This document shows positions 33,528 to 41,931 of a DNA stretch of 64,000 nt, one piece after another. The translations under genes and the position numbers were made by a program. The notes beneath the pieces were generated by a model, which saw only the letters and a list, made by a program, of their open reading frames with translations, did not search any database and was not told the origin of the DNA. This DNA comes from CAYJAY01 sp964368445. Lineage in GTDB: Bacteria; Bacillota; Clostridia; Oscillospirales; Ruminococcaceae. Positions within the stretch are counted from its first letter, which is position 1, and the number at the start of each line of letters is the position of its first letter. Location of the stretch: positions 4,711 through 68,710 of the forward strand of contig CAYJAY010000009.1 of assembly GCA_964368445.1 (NCBI GenBank), written 5' to 3'.

Positions 33528-34967
33528 CTAGTTGATAAGTTTAAAGTATTGTTCCATTGTAAGGAACTCGCCTTCGTGGCAAAAACGAACGGTGCCTCGG
33601 CCGTCTTTTTTAACGCGATACATTGCGGTGTCCGCAAGATGGAAGATGTCCTTGGAGTTTTTGGCATCGGTTGGATAGTGTGCTACACCTATACTACAGT
33701 TGCACCCAATATCTTGTCCTTCATAGCTGTATCTTTTGCGGAAGATAGCGAACAGGTCATCTATAACTCCGGCGATAAAATCCTTTGAGCCTTTGTCTTT
33801 CAGAAGAACAACAAATTCGTCGCCACCTTGGCGATATGCCCTGATGTATTCCGAGGAGGCGTTTTTAAGGTCGTTTGCAATCCCAATCAACAGAACGTCG
33901 CCGGCTTGATGTCCAAACGTGTCGTTTACCGATTTAAATCCGTCAAGATCGATAAAAAGCAGATACCACTCTTCGCCAAAAACCTGTTTATTTCCTATAA
34001 ACGATTGAATATCGTCGTGTAGACTTCTTCTGTTTGGAAGCCCCGTTAAATGATCAAACAAAGCCAGTTTTTCTATAAGCAGCTGGTTTCTTTTGTTTTC
34101 GGTTATGTCAACACTTGCGACTAGGTGGGCTATTCGTCCGTCTGTCCACGTGAAAGAGGAACTGAGAACTCGAAACCAAGATTTATCAAACGGACGTTCA
34201 TAATCCCACGTATATGTTTTGTTTGGTTCTCCATTCTCGTCAAGCAGTTTCGGTTGCGGACAAAATTCACATTGTTCCACTTTATCGTTGAAGATAGACC
34301 CCCAACATTTTTTGCCTATCATATTTTTGACGCCGCCATAAGGCGCTGCCATAGATTTGTTTACATATAATACGTCGTGTGTGTAATAGTCGTTAACGTA
34401 TATGTCGATTCCGATGTGGTCAAGAACGTTGCTTAAAGCTTCCTCGGTGTTTGCTATTCCTTTTTGAAACATCTCAAGCTTAATTTCGTTTGCAAGTAAA
34501 GACAATAAAGAGCACGACTTTTCTATATCGATCGCCACAGAGTGCCTAGCTTTTCTTCGACGGTCTCCAAGCCCAACAAACCCGGCCAGCTCATAGTGTT
34601 GGTTTAGTATTGGAATAAATATCAGTGTGTTGACGTTTAAAATTTCGGATAGTTTTTTCTCAAGCTGATTTTTTTCTTTTTCGCCGGAAAATGTAATAAC
34701 TTTTTTTGAACAAAGTTCACTTAAAAGCTCACGCCCTAAAAGTTTTTTTATATTAAGGGTGTCTAAAAGAGAAATTGTTTTAACCGTTTCAACATATTCT
34801 TTTTTGTGAAAATCTCCCGAATGATCTGATTCATAGATGAAAGCGTGGGAAATATCAAAAAAAAGACAGATGTCTTTTAAAAAATTGTGTTTAGACAGCT
34901 CTTGTTCGTTTAATATGCTGAGTTTCTCTATCATCATTTGAAAAAAATTTTCAACCGAGCTGCTCAT
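33528..34967 (-). CDS. GAF-PAS-GGDEF diguanylate cyclase
   Basis: 479 residues from ATG 34967 (RBS AGGGGGA). N-terminal GAF-like domain (about 5-150), a PAS domain (about 165-285; TEEALSNVLDHIGIDIYVND...ITENKRN) and a C-terminal GGDEF domain (about 300-470). Conserved cyclase features: LFDHLTGLPNRRSL, LLFIDLDGFKSVNDTFGH and intact RQGGDEFVVLL. The RxxD product-inhibition site five residues upstream is absent. The PAS contains several Cys (KKCWGS, QCEFCPQPK), suggesting a redox or metal input. It makes cyclic di-GMP; signal unknown. No membrane segment. Monocistronic. Confidence 0.9.
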   Translation of the reverse strand: MSSSVENFFQMMIEKLSILNEQELSKHNFLKDICLFFDISHAFIYESDHSGDFHKKEYVETVKTISLLDTLNIKKLLGRELLSELCSKKVITFSGEKEKNQLEKKLSEILNVNTLIFIPILNQHYELAGFVGLGDRRRKARHSVAIDIEKSCSLLSLLANEIKLEMFQKGIANTEEALSNVLDHIGIDIYVNDYYTHDVLYVNKSMAAPYGGVKNMIGKKCWGSIFNDKVEQCEFCPQPKLLDENGEPNKTYTWDYERPFDKSWFRVLSSSFTWTDGRIAHLVASVDITENKRNQLLIEKLALFDHLTGLPNRRSLHDDIQSFIGNKQVFGEEWYLLFIDLDGFKSVNDTFGHQAGDVLLIGIANDLKNASSEYIRAYRQGGDEFVVLLKDKGSKDFIAGVIDDLFAIFRKRYSYEGQDIGCNCSIGVAHYPTDAKNSKDIFHLADTAMYRVKKDGRGTVRFCHEGEFLTMEQYFKLIN

Positions 34968-35121
34968 TAAAAATCCCCCTGTTAATAATGGACTGTTTTT
35001 GTAAAACATAGGTATTATATCATGTTAATATTATTAATTCAATTTAAATCTGTTAAAATTTATTAATAAACAATTAAAAAACCATAACAATATAAAATAG
35101 CTATGGTTTATAGGATTACAA

Positions 35122-35385
35122 TTATAACAAAAACTCTGAAGGGTCATGGATTTTTAATTTTTCTGTGCGCTTTGGAGTTCTTTTAGATGGGTCATACTGA
35201 AACTTTTTACATCTTGAATAAGGGGAAACCACACCTTTGTATGAGCATAATAAAGGAGAAGTAGGTTTCTTTTTTTTGCCGTTTAAACAGTATTCACAAG
35301 CCGGAGTTATGTCGAAATTAAACATAGTCACTTCTTTTGGCTTTTTAAGTTTGCCGATATATCCCATGCTTTTAATGTCTTTCAT
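35122..35385 (-). CDS. Small cysteine-containing conserved protein
   Basis: 87 residues (or 67 if translation starts at the internal MFNFDITP, 35325). Four cysteines: ACEYC, LLC and SRC, followed by a basic KKFQYDPSKRTPKRTEKL segment. I recall similar small clostridial proteins beginning near FDITPACEYC, with spacing that suggests metal or Fe-S binding, but no function is known to me. AGGTGA precedes the upstream ATG; the internal one has only a weak GAAGTG. Single gene between the GGDEF and ylbJ-like genes. Confidence 0.7.
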   Translation of the reverse strand: MKDIKSMGYIGKLKKPKEVTMFNFDITPACEYCLNGKKKKPTSPLLCSYKGVVSPYSRCKKFQYDPSKRTPKRTEKLKIHDPSEFLL

Positions 35386-35454
35386 CTTTAATGTTCACCT
35401 GTAAAAATAATTTGTTAACTATATATATTAAGTATAAAAAAAAATAGAAAAATG

Positions 35455-36486
35455 TCAAACGATATTGAAACTTTTTTTGCCGAAAAGTAAAACCAACGCC
35501 ACCAAAAGAAGAACAACCGAGCTTAAAGGGGAATAGCTAAACGGAAGTTTAACGGCATCGTGGTTTAAAACGGCGACATTTAAAGTTATTGGAAAAAATG
35601 TGAGGAAAAGTTTTGTGAACACAGCAGATACTGTGAAGTGGATCACCCTTGAAATAAAGAAATATCTCAGAGTTATATTATAACCGAAAAAAATCGATTT
35701 AATCTGCATGACGACAGAAAAACCACACATCGAAACAGCAAAAATAACAAAGTAAATCTTAAATTCAAACCCACTGCTCGCGATAACTGTAACAGCATTT
35801 GTTACTTCGATCAGCGATATAGCGACACAACCGACGTAAGAATTGACCAACGGAACGAAAAAAACTTTTAAAAATTCAATTATAAACGAAAACAACACGA
35901 TAAAACCCGAGATAGTCGCAAGGGCGTTGATTGAAGATTTAACCGAATCGATAATGTTTGGATTTGGCTTTATGTTGTTGTATGTTTTTTTGTTTTCGAT
36001 TAAACCACAACTACCCTTAAAAATACAAAAACAAAATAAAGATGCTATCGAAGATGAGATAAATATAATTAACCCTAATAACGAGCTGTTAAACAAAGAA
36101 AAACCAACTATGCCGATTAAAAATCCGGGGCCGGGATTAACAAAACCGGAAAGCATCCGCGAGGCAGTTTGTCGATCTATATCCTCGCTGTCTAAAAGAT
36201 TTCTGATCATCAAAGCCCCGCTTGGATAACCGCTTATGAGGCTTAAAAAAAACAAGGTAAAAAATTTTGGTTTTTCGCCGTTCCCCGAGATAGCTTTCGA
36301 AATGTAATCGGTCAATATTAAAATTGGAAAAAGGGACGGTATTATCGAGTTTAACACAAGTTCAACCCCGTTTGCGACCCCGATTTTAGTTATCTCTTGA
36401 AAACAAAGCGACAGTATTAATATTAAAACCGCAGCACCAGCCTTTAGAAAAGTTATTATTTTTATTGTACTTGTAACTATAAACAA
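35455..36486 (-). CDS. YlbJ-like sporulation membrane protein (Gate/nucleoside-recognition type)
   Basis: About 343 residues with eight or more membrane segments. Family segments: SIIPSLFPILIL, LISGYPSGALMIRNLL (about 85-100), SGFVNPGPGFLIGIVGF and a C-terminal hydrophobic pair. This matches the sporulation integral membrane protein YlbJ, a SigE-regulon member in Bacillus needed for resistant spores. Start is TTG 36486 because AAGGAG lies 8 bases upstream; no ribosome-binding site precedes the longer frame. Divergent from yqfC, another SigE-type gene, with 137 bases between them. Confidence 0.8.
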   Translation of the reverse strand: MFIVTSTIKIITFLKAGAAVLILILSLCFQEITKIGVANGVELVLNSIIPSLFPILILTDYISKAISGNGEKPKFFTLFFLSLISGYPSGALMIRNLLDSEDIDRQTASRMLSGFVNPGPGFLIGIVGFSLFNSSLLGLIIFISSSIASLFCFCIFKGSCGLIENKKTYNNIKPNPNIIDSVKSSINALATISGFIVLFSFIIEFLKVFFVPLVNSYVGCVAISLIEVTNAVTVIASSGFEFKIYFVIFAVSMCGFSVVMQIKSIFFGYNITLRYFFISRVIHFTVSAVFTKLFLTFFPITLNVAVLNHDAVKLPFSYSPLSSVVLLLVALVLLFGKKSFNIV

Positions 36487-36623
36487 ACCACTGCTCCTTA
36501 TGTGAATACGTAACAATCATGATGAATATATATTAAACGTATGCAACTGATATGAAGAAATATATCTTTAACTTGAAAATTTGAACTTTGTGACGGTTTG
36601 ATTTTTGTAAAAAGGAGGGCAGA

Positions 36624-36902
36624 ATGTATATGAAAAAAAACAAGATTGATTTAAATAGTGAACTTAAACAAAGCTTGTTGTTCGAGCTTACTTCGGCAAT
36701 TAGAATTGTTGGAGACAGCGCAATTACAATAGAGGGTTGCACAGGTATAATAGCATATACCGATAGCAAACTTGTTATAAAAATGAAAGAGTTTAACCTT
36801 TCGATTAAGGGGGACAACATCTTGATTACAAAGATGAGCAGAAAAGAGTTTAATATCATAGGTAAGATTAGTGGATTGGAGTTTTTTCCGAATGATTGTT
36901 AA
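36624..36902 (+). CDS. yqfC: YqfC-family sporulation protein
   Basis: 92 residues of the YabP/YqfC family: ELTSAIRIVGDSAITIEGCTGIIAYTDSKLVIKM followed by a beta-rich LSIKGDNILITKM and IIGKISGLEFF. YqfC is a mother-cell sporulation protein; with YqfD it forms a conserved pair. RBS AAAGGAGGG lies 5 bases before the ATG. It overlaps the start of yqfD by 11 bases. Confidence 0.88.
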   Translation: MYMKKNKIDLNSELKQSLLFELTSAIRIVGDSAITIEGCTGIIAYTDSKLVIKMKEFNLSIKGDNILITKMSRKEFNIIGKISGLEFFPNDC

Positions 36903-38070
36903 TTTTTTTAATCTGCCTAAAGCTTTTGGATATATAACCGTCGAGTCAAGAGGAGGTTTTTTTGAAAAAATTTTGGAAACGGCGGCAAAAAAAGGCCACC
37001 TTATTTGGAACATCAGAAAAGATAAAAATAAAATTCTTTTTAATGCAGAGATAAAAAGTTATCGCTTTTTGCGACAGGTTGCGAGAAAAAATCAATGTAG
37101 AATAAGGATTGCTAAAAAATGCGGAATTTATTTTCGTATTAAAGAGATAAGAAATGTTAAACGTTTGCCGTTTGGAATTGCGTCTTTTTTTATAACGTTA
37201 TATGTTCTTGGGGGATACATCTTCTCTATAAACATAAATGGTGAAATCCCGTTTGAAAGATCGGTTTTCTTTGACATTCTCGAACAAGCATCGGTGACAT
37301 ATTTTGCCCCGATTAGTGATATAGACGCAGGTGCCGCAAAACAAACAATCCTTATAAATGCCAACGAATTTTCTTTTGTTGCGATTAACCTGTCATATGG
37401 CAAAGCCGAAATAGAACTTCGTACACAAAAAGAAAGACAAGAGGTGGACGAGGGGACTTTTGGAAACCTCGTTGCAAAGCGAGATGCTGTTATTTACTCT
37501 ATCGATACAAACAGCGGTAAGGCGGTGGTTTCCCCTAAAGATGTTGTAAAAAAAGGAGAACTGTTAATCGAACAGGCGGATGTTAAAAACGAAAATTCAT
37601 GGGTTCAAGGAACGATAGCGGAAGTTATCGGTACAACCGATCATAGGTTTGAAGTTAGGATAAGCAAAAACAAAACGATATCGAGTGAAACGGGAAATGA
37701 GAGTACATCCTATTTTATAGATTTTAACGGGCAAATAATAACCCTTAAAGATCATTCGCCAAATATAAATCTTTTTGAAACGACAAACGAAAAAAAACAG
37801 GTGATTATCTTTGGTTGCGAATTGCCGATTTATTTTGTCAAACAACAAAATTTTGAGGTTACAAACGAGCAAAAATCAAGAACTTCTGTCGAGATTGAAC
37901 AAATTTTAGAGGATTTTATAGAACAATACCTAGAGGGAAATACTACCAAAAGTGAAATTATTGACAAACAAATTGAGCAAAAAGATGACAAAAACTCGTA
38001 TATTTACCATGTTACATTGAAATTACGCGAATCTATAGGGGTTTCAGTTTGGCAGGTTGACGAAAATTAA
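36892..38070 (+). CDS. yqfD: YqfD-like sporulation protein
   Basis: About 392 residues from ATG 36892, which overlaps the yqfC stop. N-terminal MIVNFFNLPKAFGYITVESRGGFFEKILETAAKKGHLIW matches the YqfD family. One membrane helix (about 90-110) is followed by a large extracytoplasmic part with a VVKKGELLIEQADVK segment typical of a BofC/hairpin-like repeat. Needed for sporulation in Bacillus (stage IV); biochemistry unknown. Translationally coupled to yqfC. Confidence 0.88.
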   Translation: MIVNFFNLPKAFGYITVESRGGFFEKILETAAKKGHLIWNIRKDKNKILFNAEIKSYRFLRQVARKNQCRIRIAKKCGIYFRIKEIRNVKRLPFGIASFFITLYVLGGYIFSININGEIPFERSVFFDILEQASVTYFAPISDIDAGAAKQTILINANEFSFVAINLSYGKAEIELRTQKERQEVDEGTFGNLVAKRDAVIYSIDTNSGKAVVSPKDVVKKGELLIEQADVKNENSWVQGTIAEVIGTTDHRFEVRISKNKTISSETGNESTSYFIDFNGQIITLKDHSPNINLFETTNEKKQVIIFGCELPIYFVKQQNFEVTNEQKSRTSVEIEQILEDFIEQYLEGNTTKSEIIDKQIEQKDDKNSYIYHVTLKLRESIGVSVWQVDEN

Positions 38071-38170
38071 AAAATTCTTATTTAACATGTATACAAATTA
38101 ATATATTTTTGCTAAAATAAGGTGTAAAAAAACGAGCCTAAAAAGCTTGATGTGTCGGAAGGAAAATTTA

Positions 38171-39142
38171 ATGGTGCAAAGCGAAATAAAATTTAATAAT
38201 CCGGAGGTTGCGGCGTTGGTTTTCGGCAACCTTGACGAGAACCTTTCGGTTATTGAAAAAGAGTTTTGTATCGAGGCAATTGGCAGAGGAGACGTTGTTT
38301 CGTTTGCCGGAGAAAACGGTGCGGTTGAGCAAGCGATTAAAGCGGTTGAGGCGATGAAAAAGTTTATCGAAACAAACGGTTCACTCGATGACCAAACTTT
38401 AAGATATTGCATTAACCTTGCAAAATCGGAACAAGAGGGTGAACTTTCAAAGCTTGATGGGTCGCACATTCTGATAACTGCAAAAGGTAAACCGATTAAA
38501 CCGAAGACGTTGGGTCAAAAAAAGTATGTAGAAGCAATAAGCAACAACTTCATAGTTTTTGGGATTGGTCCTGCCGGAACTGGAAAGACATATCTTGCGG
38601 TGACGATGGCGGTTAAAGCCCTTAAAAATCATGAAGTTTCAAGAATTATCCTAACTCGCCCTGCGGTAGAGGCGGGGGAAAAGCTTGGCTTTTTGCCGGG
38701 AGACCTTCAAAACAAGGTTGACCCGTATCTGCGTCCGCTTTATGATGCGCTTTTTGACACAATGGGTCCCGAAGCATTTCAAAAGCAACTTGAAAAGGGG
38801 ATTATAGAGGTAGCACCTCTTGCATATATGAGAGGAAGAACACTTGATTCGGCGTTTGTAATATTAGACGAAGCGCAAAATACAACGCCGGAACAGATGA
38901 AGATGTTTTTAACAAGGCTTGGAGCCGGCTCAAAGATGGTTGTTAACGGCGATGTAACCCAAATTGATTTGTCGGATAACCAACGGTCGGGACTTCTCGA
39001 AGCTACGAGGATACTTAAAAACATCGAAGGCATAGACCGTATAACGTTCACGGACAAAGATGTCGTAAGATTTCGGCTTGTAGGCGATATAGTCAAAGCC
39101 TATGAACGAGCAGAGAAAACAAATACAAGGAGAAAAGTTTGA
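38171..39142 (+). CDS. phoH: PhoH-family ATPase
   Basis: 323 residues from ATG 38171 (RBS GGAAGGA). A KH-like N-terminal part (1-110) precedes the ATPase core with Walker A GPAGTGKTYLA (about 141-151), the TRPAVEAGEKLGFLPG segment, Walker B FVILDEAQNTTPEQMKMFLTR and GDVTQIDL. Cytosolic, associated with RNA metabolism (PhoH/YbeZ acts with YbeY). Next gene is ybeY, as in most Firmicutes, but pgpH (yqfF), which usually lies between them, is missing here. Confidence 0.93.
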   Translation: MVQSEIKFNNPEVAALVFGNLDENLSVIEKEFCIEAIGRGDVVSFAGENGAVEQAIKAVEAMKKFIETNGSLDDQTLRYCINLAKSEQEGELSKLDGSHILITAKGKPIKPKTLGQKKYVEAISNNFIVFGIGPAGTGKTYLAVTMAVKALKNHEVSRIILTRPAVEAGEKLGFLPGDLQNKVDPYLRPLYDALFDTMGPEAFQKQLEKGIIEVAPLAYMRGRTLDSAFVILDEAQNTTPEQMKMFLTRLGAGSKMVVNGDVTQIDLSDNQRSGLLEATRILKNIEGIDRITFTDKDVVRFRLVGDIVKAYERAEKTNTRRKV

Positions 39143-39194
39143 GCTTTCAAGTAACACGCACAAACCAAAAAATAAGAAAGGAAAGGTCATAACT

Positions 39195-39689
39195 ATGGCT
39201 AACAAAGTTTTAATTACAAATAAACAGGAAGATTTTAAAATTCCGTCTGGGACTCGTCTACTTATTAGAAGATGTTGCAACGCGGTTTTGCTTAACGAAG
39301 ATTTTAATCACCCTACCGAAATTGGGGTAACTTTTGTCGACAACAACGAGATAAAAGAGCTTAATTCAAAGTTCAGAAACAAAGACAGCGTTACCGATGT
39401 CTTGTCTTTTCCACAGTTTGAGAATATACAAGACGTAGCGGTAGACCCCCAAAAAGGAATTGTGCATCTTGGCGATATAGTTTTGTCGGTTGAAAAGGCG
39501 GCGGAGCAAGCCGAGGAATATAACCACAGTTTCCAACGCGAGATAGCATATCTAACGGTACATTCAATGCTTCATCTTTTGGGTTATCACCATGAGGGCG
39601 GTGGACTTCAAGAGGTTCACATGCGCGAAAAAGAAGAGGAAGTTTTGAAGAAACTTGGCCTTCAACGTGGTTTCAGTTATACCGAATAA
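39195..39689 (+). CDS. ybeY: Endoribonuclease YbeY (rRNA maturation)
   Basis: 164 residues from ATG 39195 (RBS AGGAAAGG). The longer in-frame start inside phoH adds a nonconserved tail. Zinc site HSMLHLLGYHHE (about 130-141): the usual GYDH is GYHH, but all three metal-binding histidines remain. The SVTDVLSFPQ segment is conserved. It processes 16S rRNA ends and takes part in ribosome quality control. Confidence 0.93.
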   Translation: MANKVLITNKQEDFKIPSGTRLLIRRCCNAVLLNEDFNHPTEIGVTFVDNNEIKELNSKFRNKDSVTDVLSFPQFENIQDVAVDPQKGIVHLGDIVLSVEKAAEQAEEYNHSFQREIAYLTVHSMLHLLGYHHEGGGLQEVHMREKEEEVLKKLGLQRGFSYTE

Positions 39690-39775
39690 TAAAACAAAAA
39701 GCAAAAACAACGAAATAGGATTTAGCCAAGTTAAATGGCGACAGGATTTGTGCGAAAAATTTAGTTGTAATATTT

Positions 39776-39803
39776 TATAGGGGGGCTTTTATGCCCTCCT
39801 ATA
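39776..39803 (+). terminator. GC-rich hairpin after ybeY
   Basis: TATAGGGGGGC pairs with GCCCTCCTATA around a 6-base loop; no long U-run follows. Possible terminator or stabilising stem at the end of the yqfC-ybeY unit. Confidence 0.5.
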
Positions 39804-39918
39804 ATTTGGTATAATTACAATGTATTAAGCTTCACTTGTGGTGGAAATGATGAAAATCTTCGGTGTCTTTTTGTCACGAAAATTTTGATATAATAAATAA
39901 ATTAAGGATAAATATCTA

Positions 39919-40806
39919 ATGGAACAAAAGTCAATATTTGTAGCGATAGCCGGAAAACCAAACGTTGGAAAATCTACGCTTTTAAACTGTCTTATACAAG
40001 CGAAGATAGCGATAGCCACACCAAAACCCCAAACTACACGTAACCGAATCATGGGGGTGTACACTGAAAACGAGACACAGTTTGTTTTTATCGACACACC
40101 CGGGTTTCATGTGCCCAAAACAAAGCTTGGAGAAACGATGATAAAAGGGGTTCGCGAGTCGGTTTCCGACGTCGATGTTGTGTTGTTTGTGGTTGAACCT
40201 AAAATGCCGTCCCACAACGACCGCTTGCTTTTAGAAGAACTGTTAAAAAACAAAATTCCCATAATGCTTGTTATAAACAAGATAGACACGCTTGAAAGCC
40301 AAGAAAAAGTGCAAAAAGTTGTTGATATGTTAAAACAAGAATATTCAATCGACAATGCTTTTCCTGTTTCTGCTATCGAGAAAACAGGAACAAAAGGTTT
40401 GATGGAGATTCTCAAGCAAAACGCCGTTCAAGGACCACACCTTTATGAAAGCGACGCGTTGACCGATATCCCCGAAAAGGTCATAGCCGCCGAGATTATA
40501 CGGGAGAAACTTCTTTTGTTTTTGAGCGACGAACTTCCACACGGTTGCGCCGTAGTGATTGAAACTTTTAAAGAACGTGAAGATAAACCGATTTTGGACA
40601 TAAGCGCAACTATCATAAGCGAAAAAAATTCCCACAAAGCTATGATCATCGGCAAGGGCGGTAATATGCTTAAAAAGATAAGCAGTTCTGCGCGGCACGA
40701 GCTTGAGAAGTTTTTCGACATAAAAATTAATCTTAAATGTTTTGTCAAGGTGCGCGAGGGATGGAGAAACAACGATCTTTTCCTTAAAGAATATGGGTTT
40801 AATTAG
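39919..40806 (+). CDS. era: GTPase Era
   Basis: 295 residues: GTPase domain with GKPNVGKSTLLN (about 11-22), switch PQTTRN, DTPGFH (about 58-63) and NKID, then a C-terminal KH domain (about 200-290; AMIIGKGGNMLKKISSSARHELEKFF). It binds the 16S rRNA 3' end during 30S maturation. The dgkA and cdd genes usually found between ybeY and era are absent. The stop codon is embedded in the heptamer repeat that follows. Confidence 0.95.
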   Translation: MEQKSIFVAIAGKPNVGKSTLLNCLIQAKIAIATPKPQTTRNRIMGVYTENETQFVFIDTPGFHVPKTKLGETMIKGVRESVSDVDVVLFVVEPKMPSHNDRLLLEELLKNKIPIMLVINKIDTLESQEKVQKVVDMLKQEYSIDNAFPVSAIEKTGTKGLMEILKQNAVQGPHLYESDALTDIPEKVIAAEIIREKLLLFLSDELPHGCAVVIETFKEREDKPILDISATIISEKNSHKAMIIGKGGNMLKKISSSARHELEKFFDIKINLKCFVKVREGWRNNDLFLKEYGFN

Positions 40807-40839
40807 GAATTGGGAATTAATGTGCGCCCTTACGGACGA
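40803..40839. repeat. Heptamer-plus-hairpin repeat (copy 2)
   Basis: GGAATTG-GGAATTA followed by an imperfect GCGCCC-TTA-CGGACG hairpin, starting at the era stop codon. The rest of the 259-base gap to yqzL holds two AT-rich hairpins (about 40981-41010 and 41020-41050). Confidence 0.55.
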
Positions 40840-41065
40840 AATATAAATAGTTGGATTTAATGATTGTGACGTCTTTTTAAATGACGTTAACGCATGTTAC
40901 ACTACACCTAAAAATCGCATGGACGACAAGGGTTGTGCACCTATGCTTTTGTGGCACTAAATGTCATGAAAAACAACCTAATAATATTTATTTTTTGATA
41001 ATAAATATTACTCTTTTGAGAGATAATATATTTAACAAAATATTATCTTTAAAAGGGGAAACAAT

Positions 41066-41257
41066 ATGGACTCGCGAAACTATTGGAAAAGATTTTTGTC
41101 TACCGGAAGCGTATCAGATTATGTAAACTATAAAAATGCGGAAAAACTTGAAACAAAGCAGCATTTAGAGGAAGAATATGAAAAGTTCGATCAACGGTTT
41201 GGTTATCTACGAGAGCAAGACGAAGGAAGCGGACAGGGTGGTAACAATTCTTTCTGA
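41066..41257 (+). CDS. YqzL-like small protein
   Basis: 63 residues. The start MDSRNYWKRFLSTGSVSDYVNYK matches the YqzL pattern (a Trp/Phe pair, TGS, and Y at spaced positions), and the position between era and recO is that of Bacillus yqzL. The second half is charged and helical, longer than in the roughly 47-residue Bacillus protein. RBS AAAGGGGA. Its 3' end overlaps the recO start by about 80 bases in another frame, an unusually long overlap. Function unknown. Confidence 0.65.
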   Translation: MDSRNYWKRFLSTGSVSDYVNYKNAEKLETKQHLEEEYEKFDQRFGYLREQDEGSGQGGNNSF

Positions 41258-41921
41258 GAACGGAATAATAACGGCATATGCCGCAGGTTCCTTACGCCCT
41301 AAAAATAAACTTACATCGACAACTGCTTTGCTTGCATATTCAAATTTCGAACTGTATTCGGGAAAAAATATGTATCAAATCGACGACGCAGTTTGCATAA
41401 ATCGGTTTGTTAGATTATATTCCGATAGCAAAAGCTTAGCAGTTGCCGCGTATTTTTGCGAACTTTTAAAGAATGTTGTCCAACAAGGGGAGATAGCCAA
41501 AGAATACCTCCCGTTTGCGCTTAATGCTCTTTATATGTTAAACTCAGGGACAAAGCCTCTTCTTTTGATAAAAGCCGCGTTTGAGTTTCGGCTAATCTCG
41601 ATGGCGGGGTTTATGCCCGACATTGGCTGTTGTGACGGTTGTGGTTCGTTTAGCGCGACCAATAGCCACTTTGATTTTGTAAAAGCGTGCTATCATTGTG
41701 AAAGTTGCGCAAATGAACTTTCTGAAAAACTAAACTGTAACGGATCTTCGCTTTTGGCGATGAAATATATTGCGTCGTGTGATGTCGGAAAAATCTATTC
41801 GTTCGATATATCCGAAAGCGCAGTTAAAAACCTCTCCGCCATAACCTCAAACTATCTGTTGACACACATAGGCATAAAACTAAACACATTGGATTTTTTA
41901 AATATGATGCTTGATACTTAA
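41178..41921 (+). CDS. recO: DNA repair protein RecO
   Basis: 247 residues. OB fold (1-80; GLVIYESKTKEADRVVTILSENG), helical middle, and a zinc-binding CCDGCG...CYHCESC (about 153-175). RecO anneals SSB-coated single strands and loads RecA with RecR. RBS AGAGGAAG lies just before the ATG, inside the yqzL-like frame. Confidence 0.93.
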   Translation: MKSSINGLVIYESKTKEADRVVTILSENGIITAYAAGSLRPKNKLTSTTALLAYSNFELYSGKNMYQIDDAVCINRFVRLYSDSKSLAVAAYFCELLKNVVQQGEIAKEYLPFALNALYMLNSGTKPLLLIKAAFEFRLISMAGFMPDIGCCDGCGSFSATNSHFDFVKACYHCESCANELSEKLNCNGSSLLAMKYIASCDVGKIYSFDISESAVKNLSAITSNYLLTHIGIKLNTLDFLNMMLDT

Positions 41922-41931
41922 AAGGAATAAT

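Noticed and set aside
40862..41065. Structured RNA between era and yqzL
   Set aside because: Two AT-rich hairpins are visible, but nothing matches a known RNA and AT-rich stems arise easily here.
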